The notes below the pieces were generated by a model. It ran no database searches. It was given only the letters and a program-made list of their open reading frames with translations, and was not told the origin of the DNA. From NCBI GenBank assembly GCA_963082975.1, contig OY720350.1, positions 1,387,001 through 1,451,000 of the forward strand: DNA of 64,000 nt, read 5' to 3'. Positions 1 to 14,800 of this stretch are shown piece by piece. The stretch comes from Labia minor. Lineage: Eukaryota > Arthropoda > Insecta > Dermaptera > Spongiphoridae. Numbering within the stretch: position 1 is the stretch's first letter; every line of letters begins with the position of its first letter. A program made the translations under genes and the position numbers.

Positions 1-483
1 AAATTTTAATCTAGAAAAATTTATAATTATAACATATCATATTGAATACCATTTATAAATGTTCTTTGTCTAATTAAAAATTAAATTTCATTTAATAATT
101 TCGATATTTATAATTTTTAAAAAAAAAATAAGCTATTTAATAAATTGTGTTCTTTTAGTATACTTATAAATAATACACTGTTGATATAATCAAAATATAT
201 ATATATATATATATATAATTATTATTTTATTAATTAAATAAAAAAAAAAATTGAATAATTAATACATTGCCATTCACTGAAATATTATTTTTTTACTATC
301 CCCACTCTCATTATTTAAATCTTGAAATCATCGTCTCCTGTCCACTCCTGTCGTATTTATTCAATATGGCCGATGCTAGCGTTGGATTTTATCACTCTTA
401 TATTTATGGATTCTTATTAAAAAAACGCTTGATTTTAATACTTTAGTAATTTTGTAATTTTAGTACTTTTATAATTTTGGACC
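1..483. other. AT-rich region upstream of the TMEM183 homologue
   Basis: This is AT-rich sequence with a (TA)n run near 199-218. The only less AT-rich patch is about 300-400, just upstream of the gene, and it is the likely promoter/5'UTR zone. It contains a short upstream reading frame (ATG at 366, stop at 444-446, 26 codons). I see no TATA box that can be told apart from the AT-rich background. Confidence 0.5.
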
Positions 484-2382
484 ATGCCTTCAAAAAAGAG
501 GGGGAATCAGGTCAAATCTAAACAGAATAAATTAATAGGAGGTAATCATTAAATTCAAATGGGCAACAGGTTATTTTTTCTTAAAAAAATATAATTTTAA
601 TTATTCTATTTTGGTTTAATAATTTATTTTTGTTTTTGGATTGTACATATAGACGTTACGATTAATGATATTGCAAATTCTACAGTCGCTAGTGATAGAC
701 TCAGAAAAGCTCAATCCAATCAAATGGTTAGAGAAGGTAAATGTCATCATTTTAATTTTTTTCTTTAAATTAAATAGTAATTAATAAAAAAAAAACATAT
801 ATATTTCTTATTAATAATTTGAAATTTTTTTATTATTTCAGTTAAAAAATTAATTAAAAATACTGATCAAGAGGCAGAAGGTAAATTGAAAAAAAAAAAA
901 ATTAAATTCCCGTAAACATTTAATTAATAATGTACTTTGAATTTTACGTAATCATTTGGAGCGATTAATAATATAATTGTAGAAAAAAGGCTATAATGTA
1001 AAAATGAATGTTCACTTAATTTAACGATTGTTTTTTTGCGAGTTCAACTATTTGAATTTCTTATTTAATCATATTATATTTCTTTTTAATTAACATATTT
1101 ATTTAATTCATTGAAAATTTAAAGACTCATACAAAATATATTGATTTTTATCTACGAAGTCCTCTTTACAACGCCAAATTAATTTTAATTTTATTTTATT
1201 GTTTTTTATTCGTTTATAAATCCAGTTTTAGAACAAAAACCTCGTCGTCGTAATAGAAAGAAAACAATTAGTTCTAATGAAGAGGATCGTGGAGGAGGAG
1301 GATTGGATTATCCTTTGGATCTTTGGTTCATTTTAGGAGAATATATTGAACCAGAAGATGTTGGCACTTTTGCCGAAATCTGCAGTTCATCATATTATGT
1401 TGCGAATACAGCAAAATTTTGGTTTAATCTTTATAAACGTTATTATAAATCTACACCTGGACTTCCAGAAAGACTTCAACCCCACTCTCTTGTCAGTATT
1501 TATATTATATTGATTTATTACTTTGTTTTGTTTTTTTTGTGTGTGTACTCTAGTAAATATATCTCCAAAGTATTCATTCGTGCAAACGAATTTTCTCTTG
1601 AATATTTTTACTTAAATTAAAAAATACAACTTTTCTCCTTCTAATATAATTAATTTTATTATTTATTTGTGTTCTCCCTTTAGGTCCGATTATATGGTCT
1701 AAGAGCTTCTGTTATTCAAGCCCTTCATTATTTTTATCCGCCTCTTGTCTCGCGTGTTTTACAAAATAGCCAGGGTCCAATTGAAGGAAATTACATGTCA
1801 TTAGTGACACGTCGATGTGTCCTTGCCTGGCATCAAGAACTCAAAGGGCGGTGGACATTCTATTTTAAATTTCACTTTCCTCCCCTAAACGTACAACGTT
1901 CCCACACATCAAAGAAAGAAATGGATTTAATTGAACAACTAAGTGACGTTGGAGCAAATACCGAAGATGGATGCAAGGTATGATCAACAATTAAATTCTT
2001 TTTATAGGACATTTTGTTAATAATTGGAGAATTTATTTAAATATTATAAATATGGAATTTTAATGAAGATATTAAAATATAATTGAATAATATTAATTTT
2101 ATTCTTTTAAAATTAAATTAATAAAATAATATGAAATTTTGTTTTTAGGTGTTACGTATTTCATGTGGAAGTCATTTTTTATCACTGCCTCCTCTTATAG
2201 GCAATACCCTTACCTCGCTATCAGTATCTTTGAGTAATAGCCTTGCACATCATAAGGTCAATCTCATTTTTTCTGAACATCAAGTTATTTTAGATCCAGT
2301 AATGACCCTCCGTGTCTTGGATTGGTGGCACCCTTCTTATCCTCATCAGTCTACCAATAGATTGCCTTGTATCGAATCTTGA
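484..2382 (+). CDS. TMEM183: TMEM183 homologue (F-box-like protein), six exons
   Basis: Coding exons are 484-541, 653-736, 842-880, 1226-1491, 1684-1977 and 2149-2382. All junctions are GT..AG and the phases agree, giving 975 nt, or 324 aa. The start MPSKKRG matches the conserved MPKRGKR start of animal TMEM183, which fixes the ATG. A basic, low-complexity N-terminus leads to an F-box-like segment around residues 80-125 (DYPLDLWFILGEYIEPEDV, then AKFWFNLYKRYY). The C-terminus ends with the family signature ILDPV...LDWWHPSYP. Vertebrate members are about 376 aa and are annotated as membrane proteins. The corresponding C-terminal segment here (SLPPLIGNTLTSLSVSLSN) is only weakly hydrophobic, so a membrane role is doubtful. 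The molecular function is not established. The neighbour ASCC3 converges on it from the right. An AATAAA-like signal lies near 2545. Confidence 0.93.
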
Positions 2383-2879
2383 TTTATAAATTACAAAATT
2401 AAATTCACGATAGATAATTTATTACAAATCTGTTTGTTTTTTGTTTTGATTAGAAATTTTAATATATATATATTATATGTGTGTATAATATATTTATTTT
2501 TTTATTACTGTATTTACAACTGAAAAAAGAAAGGAGATATACTAAATAAAATATACTATTTTCTTAAAAATAATTCAATTATTTATTTGAAAATATTTTA
2601 TATTATCACAGAATCATTTATATATTATGTGTATGTATATATAATATTATAGTTATATCTTGTGTAGATTAATATATTATACACAATATATAGAAATAAT
2701 AAAATTATTATTATTTATTTTAAATCGGCTATGAAATAAATATTGATTCGTTTTACCATATAAAATATATTTAGAGTAATTTAAATGAATACGTTGTTGT
2801 TTTTTTACCATTAAATGGAAGAAATTATTAAATGATTATATATTATTGTTTTTTTTTTAAAAAAAAAAAAGAAAAATAA
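2383..2879. other. Convergent intergenic spacer between TMEM183 and ASCC3
   Basis: About 500 bp of very AT-rich sequence separates the two stop codons. It must hold both 3'UTRs. AATAAA-type signals are present on the plus strand (near 2545) and as TTTATT on the minus side (near 2711). No gene is seen. Confidence 0.6.
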
Positions 2880-5800
2880 TTATTGAGCCTCAAGGCGAAT
2901 GTCATATTGTTGATCAAGACCGAGATAACAATCTGAAGTTATATAGAGGGTTAAAATTGAACAACCTGAAAAAAGAAAAATAATAACAATAATTTAAAAA
3001 AATTCTCTATTCCTATTCATTTAAGATTAGTATAGAATATCTAATATTATGTAATAATAAATTTGAAATATTGAAAAAAAAATTAATAACGATGAAAATA
3101 TTTTTATTGCTTATTGAAAAACGAAAGTCATCTTATATTGAAAATCTAAATAATTAATTAAATCTTAAAAATAATAAAAATTTACAAATTTATTATAATA
3201 ATTATAATAAACTGTCAATTTTCTTAATTATTATTATTTGATTATATATTTGGATTAATTTTAAAATTTAATTAATTCTAAGAATTTTATCAACTTTTTA
3301 TTTATCTTTTCAATTACAACATGACTATACAGTGTTTCCTCGTCATTTCGCGTTTCATGTTTTGCGGCTTGAATACTTCGCGGATTTTTTCCAAAATATT
3401 CAACAAAAAATAAAAATCCACGTAATAACAGAATTATGAAAATGGAAAAGCTGCACTGGCATTGTGGATTGCTGATTGCAGGAAAAAGACAGTGAGTTTG
3501 GACACTAATATTATCAGGACAAACTCTAAAGTTCTCACAACCAAATTTTGCCCGATGACGACAATGAAGAGACTAAAGAAGGTGCTGATGAACCTCAAGC
3601 CAAGCCAGTACTAACGCTGCCAGGAAGTGATTCACCTCCTCGAGGACGAATTTTTATTACTGTATAAGATTTTGTAATTAACCTTAAAAATTAGCACTGA
3701 CATGATTAAGTGAATACGTGGAATGTTGTAATTTTTGTCTTAAATGAGTAAAGTATGAATAGTGTTTACCATATTTAAAACATTCTTGTGCCAGCAAACA
3801 TGACAATTTCTAAGGGTAAATCCTACTTCGCGGAAAATTCTTGTTCCCATGAACAGCGAAAAACGAGGGATAACTGTATACATAGTTCTTTAGAATTTAT
3901 TGTTTTCATTTAAAAAATATTAATTTCGCATGCATATAAATAAAATATATATATATATGATCTTTACTATTATCTTAATTTATTATTATTAAATTTAAAT
4001 AACTGACAAATACTGTGATCTAATATTTTTACCTTTTTTTTCTGGTGAATTAAATGTCAATTGATGACTATTTGGGCTTCTTCCTCGTATACCTGTTACT
4101 CGTTTTAAAGCTATTAATTCAAGTTTTTCAATATCACCTAAATTTAAAAACCATCCCTCTGTTGCACCGCGTGGAAACCGTGGACAATGCACTTTTAAAT
4201 CACCAAGTCGATTTTCACGTACCATTTTTACTTCTAATGAAATTTCTGTATTTATTGGAACCTAAAAGACAATTGAAAACACATTACCTTGATTTTATTT
4301 TGATTTTCTTATTTTTACAAATTCACATTAATATTTTAAATAAAGATTTATCTTAGAATTGAAATTATATTTTTTTATTATTGCCTAACCTTAATCCATG
4401 ATCCTTTTTGCACTTGCATTGGTTCTTCGCCTGGCACAATGATACGTAACGATATTCCAATTTTGGGTAAATTATTTAAAACTTTTTGGCATAAATTAAT
4501 GTCATTTCCTGATAAAACTGAAATAAAATTTCTACTTAAAAATCCAACATCTGTTTGACATTGTTTCTAAAAAATAAAAAATTATTATGAAAAATATACT
4601 ATGGAATGTTAATAAAAAGATAGACAATAATTTACTTGAAGTGAAGGTAAATTTCTATATTGAGGTTTCAAGGTTTCAATAAAAGATTCTTTAAAATGTG
4701 GAAGTGTTAATAAACTCGAATCCCTATTAGGCCATCGGGCTTGAATACAAGCTTGCATTATCATTTGAAGACGAAGTGTTGTTGCCAGGTATCCATTCTC
4801 AGCAGAAATATCAATCATTGCTTGAATAACACGAATTGCTTGATCTAATACTGATTTGGTGTCAGTCAAATAATCGGTGCAAGGTAATTCAAGTCGAGAC
4901 ATGTGAGCCTTAAAAATAAAATAATTAATTTATAAGCTTCCTTAATTATTACTATAGGAAAGAATTTTAATAGTAAATATGTTTACTTGAAGTAAAAGAA
5001 GGCATTTCGTATGTGAAGAATCCATCGACAATGGATCAACTTTGATTGGGCACAATTTAGCCAGATCAGCATTCATTAAATCTTCATTATGACGTACTGG
5101 GATTTGACTAAATATAATTAAATATTAAAATAAATAATATACAAAAATGATTATATTAAATTATTTTATTGACTTACATTTGAGTAAAATTGGAAAAATT
5201 CATAAAAATAAATAAAAAAATATATAATTTACCTAAATTCTTGTGCTTTACTCAGTATTTCAAAACATTGATCAATTGTTGTATCTTGATTTAATGAATC
5301 CATAAAATAACGTACAGTCTTATGATTTATATAATAATAAGAAGCAATTCGTCCAGATGATGTTGAAAAGATTGTTCGTTCATCGTCTTCAATTCCAATA
5401 CAAGCGGATTCAAGCAATTCAGACATTGCTTCATTTATCAATTTTGAAAGGTAACTAGATAAAATAAATAATTTTTCAGCATACCATTAAAGAAAATATT
5501 TGACAATATATTTTTAATTATTTACCCATTAACATCAGTTGGTTCTAATGAATCTAAATGATAATAGGTGGGATTTTGGAGTAATCGTCTAAAGAGATAT
5601 GTCCATGTCAGATAATCAAGAGCCTGTTGTTTATTAGCGATTGTGCCTGCTACAATTTCGGCATTGAGATGATCTGGAAGTACGCCCAGTAGGGAGGATT
5701 CCACAGGGAATGGTTCATACAAAAATTTTTTATAAAATGATTTCTTTTGATCGTGAACGAGAACTACAGCAACTCCCTGTTCATCAAATTGTGGTCGGCC

Positions 5801-8800
5801 AGCACGACCCATCATTTGGAGGACATCTGTGATTGGCATATCAACATAACGACGCAATTTTCCATCGTAATATTCAGTTCCCTAATAAATACAATTAAAT
5901 ATCAATTATAAATAAATAAATTAAAAACATCTAGTTTTGAAATATTAATTATGATTCAGTAAATCACGAAAAAATGTATTATTATTATTATTATTTTTAA
6001 GGGATTAAATTAAATAAAAATAATTGTGGTGAGAAGAAGGACTAAAATAAACACATAAATGAACTTGTTACAACTCTATTAAAAGGTATAATATAAAACT
6101 TACCTTGATTACAACAAGATGAGCAGGTAAATTGACACCCCATGCAAGGGTTGCTGTTGCAATAAGTATTTGAATTTTTTGATTTAAAAATAATTCCTCT
6201 ACTGTTCGTCTATCATGATCATTAAGACCAGCGTGATGTAACCCAATTCCTTAAATTGTACAAAGAAAATATGTAAAGCTGTTTTCAATTTTAATTTTGT
6301 TGTTGTCCAAAAAAAATTAATATTTATAATAAAGAATTGATTGAAAAAACTAATTGTTAGAAATAGTTAAAATAGTTAAAAATTTAAATAAGATATCCTC
6401 TAATTAGAGTTAGAGCATGCAAGTTTGTTTTTAAGATTAGCAATACAATCACTTTTTTGAAAACCAAATGGCGGGTCGATTTAGAATGAAGATTAAGAAA
6501 TTGAAAATAGTTAAGTTACTGAACGATTTATAAAAAAAGATTATTATTAATATAGAAGAAAAATGTACCAAAAGCAAGTGCTAATTTAAGATTATTGTCA
6601 GAAATTCCGGAAAGTAATTGTTCTAAATCGTGTTCTTGTAAATGTAACCATTGTTTTGGGTTGTCCTCCGCAGCAAGGAAAGCGATCAGATCCAAGGCTG
6701 TCAAACGTGTTTGACGTCTTGATGAAACAAAAACTAATGCCGGTTGACAGGGAGAATGTTGACGAATTGCCTGAAAAAACAAATCAACATTAAAAAAAAT
6801 ATAAATATTTTAGAATTTGAATAATAGAAGATATCTCATGTTTTATATCTGTGTTTACTTGAAATGTTGGTTTGTTCATTGTAAACATTCTTGGACAATA
6901 ATGTTTTCCTGGAAAACCTGCAATATGTACTTCAAGGGGAACAGGTCGTACACTTGGACGAAAATTATATAAACCTGCACCTTGGATACCCAACCATTCA
7001 GCCAGATCACGAGCATTCGCTAGTGCAGTACTTAAACCGATAATTCTTAATGGTTGTTCTGTATGAGAGGAAATAAAATTGGTTCGAGAAACAATAACCT
7101 AGAAAAAAAAATATTAAAGTTAAAGTTAATAGTTGCAATCTAGTTTATTTATGAAGTATTTTTGTTTCAATGAGGATGTTTATTTTTGTGTTTCTTTATC
7201 TATCGAATTTCAATTAAATGGAAACCGAATGATTACTTACTTCCAGAACAGGGCCCCGATCCTCACCAAGTAAATGAATTTCATCGATAACAATTAAAGC
7301 GACAGAACGAACATAACTTCGTGTTTGCCAAGAGCGTGATATACCATCCCATTTCTCTGGTGTAGTTACAATAACATCAGCATTAGCAATTGCACGAGCA
7401 TCAGGTGTAACATCACCAGTTAATTCAACAACTTTTTTATTAATTAAACGAAGACGAACATTCCAATCTGACATACGTTCGCGGACAAGCGCTTTTAATG
7501 GAGCAATATAAACTACCTAAATAGAAAAGAAATAAAAAATATATATCTTGATAATATGATAATAAGATAATATTCATAAATATGTATTAAAATTTACTTA
7601 CTTTGGATTGTGGATATTTATCAAATACACGAAACATAGCAATTTCAGCAACAATTGTTTTCCCTGAACCTGTCGGGGCACCTAAGAGTATATTACCATC
7701 TGAATGGTATAAACGATGAAAAAGTTGTGTCTAAAAAAATAATTAATTATTATTTATATTTTATTGGATTAATAATTAAATATTTTTAATCTTAATCTTA
7801 ATATCCAATATACGACAATATTATATACGTATATATATATATATATATATATGTATTATATGTAACTATAAAGTAATTACATTTTAAGATTATATATTTA
7901 GTTATTTAATTCATTTTCTAATTACTAATAAACCTTATTTTATTCACAATGAATTTTCTAAATTGTTCGTGATCTTTTATAAGTTAAATTGTTTTTCTCT
8001 ATATAAAAAAAAAAAAAATGTAAAAATAAAAACAATTCCAAAAAAGTGAATTTTGCTTAGAAGGTAAGCTTGAAAGGGGATGCCTGATGAGGTTAAGGTC
8101 ATTCATGAATTAAGCATGGAATAGACATGTTGTCATATATAATATTTAATTTGATTAAATTTTGAACAACAAATTAAGTATGATAAAAAATTAAGATTTA
8201 ACTTTACTTACTTGAATTGGATTAAAATGTGAAAATTTATATAAAGATTCAAACGATGAATTATTTAAAGCTGTTATAGGAAGAGGCTGAAGTGGCAAAA
8301 GATTTGTATGTGGTGGATGTGTGTCCGGAAGTATCAAATGCTATATAAATAAAAATAATTATATACATAAATATATATATATATATATTATTTTAAAAGA
8401 AAATAAGAATTTAATAAAAAATTACCTTAAAATTAAGTGGGATAGTTACTTCACATTGAAGCCATCGATCACTAATAACTCGAACAATATATTGAGCTGG
8501 AAGCGGTTCAACAACTGGAATAGTCATTACAAGCTCTTGTGGTTCATGACTGAACACTTGTTTACGTGTCATCTGAAATCAAAATTATTATATTCCATAT
8601 ATAGATTTATATATAGAATGTGGTTTGAAATCATTTTTAATTTTCAGAAATAATATTAGTTTTGTGGTAATAAACATCATTGAGAAGTTAAGAACAATGG
8701 GTAAGAGGTAAAGTGATGATAAGTTGAGTTATAGATAAGTTGAGTCAAAGAATAAAGTGCAATAAAGTAGTGAAAATCAAAGTATTAATGTTTTTACTAT

Positions 8801-11800
8801 CTCGCCAGAGATTTATTTTCTTTATATTTCTTTTTTAAAGAATAATTAGAGATGGGTAAATGATAATACCCCTTCACTATTCTTAAAGAAACGAATTTAT
8901 ATGATTTGTAGTTCGTAGAGACTAGAAATTTTAAAAATTTACCATGAAATATTCAGAATGATAAATAAAATTATTATCAGGATCCTCAATCCATATATAA
9001 TATCCTTCATGTGATCGTCCATGTATTTTATCATTCCATAAGAAATTGGCTTTTATTGTTAGTCGTATTCTTAACACAGTTCTAGTTATTGGTTGTACAC
9101 TTGATTCTATTTCAATTAAAGGAAATTCCATGGCAAGTTTTTTTATTGTTTGGCCCATTTTTGGGTGACGTAAAATATGTCCAACCTAGAAAGAAAATTT
9201 AATGGAGGAGATAAAATATGTAATGAGTATATCAACTTCCTGGGTAAATCATAATTACCTCGTGATGATCCATATCACGAATCCTATAAATAGATAAGTT
9301 CCGATTTTCAAGTTTCTCAATAACATCCTGTGCCAACATACGATATTGACGTAATGGCGATTCAAAATCCCACTGTTGTTGTTCAAACATTTTCGCTACA
9401 AGAAGACATCGGCCAGACAAATAAGGTAAATTTTTTCTAAGTGCAATTTCAAAAAGTGCTCTAATAATACGCACACAATTCTAAAAATAAAAATATATTT
9501 TAACTATTATATCATTTCTATGGTAATGTTTATTAATTTACCTGATTTATATAGGAAAGATCGGATTGAAGTGAAAAAGATGAGACATATCCTCGAGAGA
9601 GATATGTTTGCATTAGAATATTAACCTAAAAGAAAATATATAATTGTTATTATCTATTCAAGCCCAAATTCTAAATTTGAAGATTCTTTTTAAAATTATG
9701 AACCAACTATATTTAATATTTATGTACCATGTGGGGAGATAAGATATTGAGCCAGATTAGACTAGGTTAGCGTTTGAAATAGTTGACTATTATTATCTTA
9801 CTAACACATTCAGAAAATAAACCTCCAAGACTCGAGGACCCGAGGGTTGACCCAACCTTTTCAGGTCATTAAAACATAAATAAAACTGTTAATCATTTAA
9901 AATTCAATTGGTGTTAAAAATTAATTTCTTTAATTTTGATTCACATATTAATTATAATTCCCATTTTCTATTGAAAAGGGATTTAACATATGCTCTAATG
10001 TCTTATTTTGTCTTATTGGTAGAAGTGGAATCATGTTTGAGTCCAATATTTATTCAAATCATTTCAAATTAAGATAGAACTTTCATTCAAAAAATAATTT
10101 TTGATGTTTTTTAATAAATAAAACATTGGTATTATTATAATTAATATGTGAAGCAAAATTAAAGAAATTAATTTTTAATACCGATTGAATTTTAAATGAT
10201 TAACAGTTTTATTTATGTTTGTATGACCTGAAAAGGTTGGGTCAACCCTCGGGTCCTCGAGAATTGGGGGTCCATTTTCTGAATGAGTTAGTAAGTTAAA
10301 ATAATCAATTATTTCAAACGCTAACCTAGTGCCATCTCGCACAATATCTTATCTCCCCATGGTATATTACTATTATTTAAAAGATAATAGGTTGCAAAAA
10401 AAAAAAAAAAAAAAAAAAATTAGATATAAAAAAACTCCTTACAAAATCCTTAATAACTATACGTACTTTTCCGTGAATATTTTCACTTCCACCCGTAGTT
10501 GGTAAATGACAATGTGTTATAGTAAGATTATCTAATTCGTCTAATTCATCATCACGTACTTTTAATTGTGTAAATTCTTCACTTTGGGATACCATACTAA
10601 GAATATCCGCTTCAGTCATAAACGGATTTAATAATTCATTTATAATCTAAAAAAAAAAAAAAAAACAGTAAATATTTTTTAATAATTATATTCTTGATCT
10701 TTCTAGAATTTATAGGGTACTCTCATAGATATAGAATGCTTCTACTCAACCATTTAATGTGTGTGGCACACTATTCAAATTCTTCCTTAATGTGAAATGA
10801 ATGGAATGCTGGTATGTTGTAAGAAGAAAGCAATTTTTAGTATAAAATCGATCAAAGATTTAAGTCCCAGGTACCTTAAATTGTTTGTGCCTTCCTTAAT
10901 TCAGAGAACCTGCCCCCTATCAGTCCGACCCACGACTGAATACAAAATTAATATTGATACCAAAGAATTAAAAAATTTAATTTATATTTTTAAATATCAT
11001 TTAAATGAAATACTAAGGCTCTCCAAAAACGGGTGATTTAGAAATTGTCAAGTGATGCCATCTCGTTGTAGATGCGTTTTCTAATTTTCTCAAATTCGCT
11101 TTCCAAGTTAAAGAATTTATAAAATGCAAAATTATATAGATGATAAATTTATTTTTATTTTAAATAAAATTATAAAGAAAATATTTATAGTTTTCGAAAA
11201 TGGGATATGGAAAGAAATGTTGTCGATAAAAATACAGTGTAGATACAATTGATGCACATTATATATTCTAGTAAGCAAAACTTAAAATGACTACCCTAGT
11301 ATATCAAAGAAAAATTCGTTTAAAAAAAATATCAAGTATATATTCCATTAATAATAATAAAAAAATACTTACTTCTATAGTAGCATGTTTTAAATAGAAA
11401 TGTGAAGCAGTTCGTCCTAAATCAGTCACAGCCATATCTCCTGTTCTTTCACAAAAACGCATCATTCTCGCTTTATCTAATTGTTTCGCTGCCGTTATAA
11501 TTAATTCACGCCTTTTACTTATCAAATTTCTATCATCACGTATGTCACCATAATTAAATCCATAGACTTGCGGATTCAATTTCATTCGTACATAAAGATA
11601 AGTATAACTTAACCATTGCACAGCTTCATCGATATTACTAATTGTTCCAAGGGTTACTTCGGCATTTAAATTGTCGACAAGACAATTAATAAAATTTGAT
11701 TCAATAGGAAATTGATTTGTTAATAATGAAAGGTAATGGCTAAGTTTATCATGGGTTGTAATAATTACGCCATGACCAGATGTATCAAATTGTGGCCTGG

Positions 11801-14800
11801 ATAACAAAAAGAAAACAAAAATATTTATTTAATAAAGTGAAAATAAAATTAAAACATAGATATTTAAAAGAGATTAGATATATATAATATAAGTGTACAA
11901 ACTCATATCTTTTTATAAATATGTAAATTTATAAGAAAACCAAAAAATAAAAAAAATATTATTTAAACTATTTTTTTACCTTCCAGCTCGGCCAAAAATT
12001 TGTAAAACATCTAAAATTCCTAAATCAATGAATGATCCATGTTTTGAATCATATATTTCGGTACCACGAATTATCACAGCATGTGCGGGAAGATTAACAC
12101 CCCAAGCAAGTGTGGAGGTGCAAACTAACACCTATAATATATTTATAATATAAAAATAAAATATATAAAATAATTATAAATTTAATAATTTAACTTTAGG
12201 CAGTCATTAAAACATTTTAATATATTTTGTAAATTACATATAATTAAGCTTAAAAATGTAAAAATAATAATAATTTTTAATTAATGCTTTCACAGTGAAG
12301 TTTTAAGTAAAATTACTAGCACACGAAGAAATATTCTGTGTTTGCGTATTTTAATTAAAGATAATTTTTATTAATTATAATTTTAGTCTACAAAATATAT
12401 AAAATAATTAATGATTTTTTTTTAAATTACTTTTATTAAGCCTTCGGCAAAATATCTTTCAACAAGATTCCGATCCGCCCTTAAAAGACCTGCATGATGA
12501 ACTGAAAAGCCATATTGAAATAGATCAGCTAGTGGTCGACTTTTAGCTCGTTGCATTGATTTCATTGCAAGACCAGCTTGTGCAGCATCATTAGCGGTAA
12601 AATAACCAAGTTCATTCTTTTGTGCGGCCATTTCACGTAATACATTGGCCGTACGAACTGTAGCATTACGTGCGTGAACAAATACCATCACCTTGAAACA
12701 AATAGAATCAATAAATAATAATAATATATATAAATTAAAATCAAAAAAGATAATAGAAATAAATATATCCATACTTGATGACCCTGTTTAACCATATGTA
12801 CAACTTTATCATAGCAAACTTGGTCCATATCTGACATTTGTTGCATGGGTTTTAATGATTTCACACCAATAAATGATGTACTTAAAGGCACCGGCCGAAA
12901 ACGTGAATCGAAATAAAATAGGCCTCTTTAAAATAATAATAATAATAAATAAATAAATAAAAAAGGACTTAATTTAAATTAATTATTTTATTAATGCATT
13001 ATTCAAACGTACTTGTATGGATTAACACTTAAAAATTGGCTAATATCATAATAATTTGGTAAGGTAGCACTGAGACCAACAATTCGGATCATAGATTGAG
13101 AAGATTCAACAAGTCGAAGTGTTCGTGCAACAAGTGCCTCAACAACAGGTCCACGATCACCATGTAGTAAATGAACCTAATAAACAAATACCATTATTTG
13201 AATCTTTTTATACTAAAAGAAAATTAAATTAATTTAAAAAAAAATTATCTTTCTGTTCACCTCATCAAGAATTAATAATTTAACTAATTGTGTAAGAGCA
13301 ATATCACCAGTTCCTTTCCGTGTTACTACATCCCATTTTTCTGGTGTAGTAACAAGCATCTGTGTATTTAAAATTTCAGATTTTGTTAATTGCATATCGC
13401 CTGTTAATTCTTTAACTGTTAATCCTAATCGTCCTAAACGTTCACCAAAATTTCTCGTCATTTCTGTTGCTAATGCCTTCATTGGTGCTACATAAACTAT
13501 CTAGAAAAATAGAATTAAAAATTATTTATTTTAATATCTAGATCTATATTCTTTAAATATAAGTATAACAATGTTTAAGTTATTATGTTACCGTCTAATC
13601 TCAAATATAATCGATATATTTTAATAATCTAAAAAATACCTTAAATTTGTCTTTTTTTATAACATCTTGTTCAACAAATTGTCTAATTTGATGAACAATT
13701 GTTAACATAGCAACGTTAGTTTTTCCAGCACCTGTTGGTGCACTTATTAATAAATTTTCATTTGTATTATAAGCAGCATCAAATACAATGGATTGTATTC
13801 TATTAAGCTCTTTAATGCCTTGAAATGCTATTTGTCCAATCTTAAAAGCAGACAGATTGATTTAAAAATTAATTTTCATTTTAATTAAAATTATAGATAC
13901 AAAATTTACCTGATCTAAAGATTCAATTTTAATTCGTTTTTCACCAACAGGTGGTGGAGGATTACGTGAAACAGGAATTTCTACTTCTTCATAAAGTGAA
14001 TTATCTGTTCTTTTGTGGTTTTCAGGCAACATTAAACGCGTTCCAGCAATAAAACCAGCCTTAAAAAAAAATATAGACATTTTATTCTTTTCTGTGTATA
14101 ATGGGTAAAAATAATACAAATTAGAATGAGTGATTTAATAAAATCCTAAATAAATTACCTAATAATTTATGAAGACAAGAGAAAAATGTTAAAAAAACAG
14201 TTATTCATTATAATAATAAATAATATAAAAGTAGAAATGTAAAGTAAAACATTAATAAATAATAAATTTACATCAAAATTTCTCAAAAATTACTCATTTC
14301 TCATTTCTAAAAAAGCGTAATCGTTTCTGGTTTTGTTGATTTTAACTAAATATAAATGATCCCATAACAAACAGAAAATGTTGATTTTAGCAACCCAACC
14401 CAAAGTGTTTAGAATAAGTAAATTGGAAATACCTAACCCTATTTTGTTTGATATAGTAAAGAAACTTGTACTGATTTTTATTTCTATTTAGTGAATCTTT
14501 GTCCGTTATTTTATGGTAAAAAAACATCCATAACTTTAACATAAAAATCATAAATATATTTATTTAAAAAAAGGTACTTACATGAGATTGAGCATCAAGT
14601 TGACTATCAAATACAAATGGAAATTTTTCTAATTTTATTCTTTGATTATTACTTATGCTTGGTTGTTTCGTTAAAATTGGTTCATTTTGTGCTACACGCA
14701 ATGCAGCTAATCTTTTCTCACGTAACATAACAGGATCAAATTTACTTTTTTCATCTTCGTCAGAATCTATAATTCGAGAAGCAGCTTTTTGTATTCGTTT

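Noticed and set aside
4054-4356. Plus-strand 100-codon open frame
   Set aside because: It overlaps the minus-strand ASCC3 exon 4033-4261 and is its shadow.
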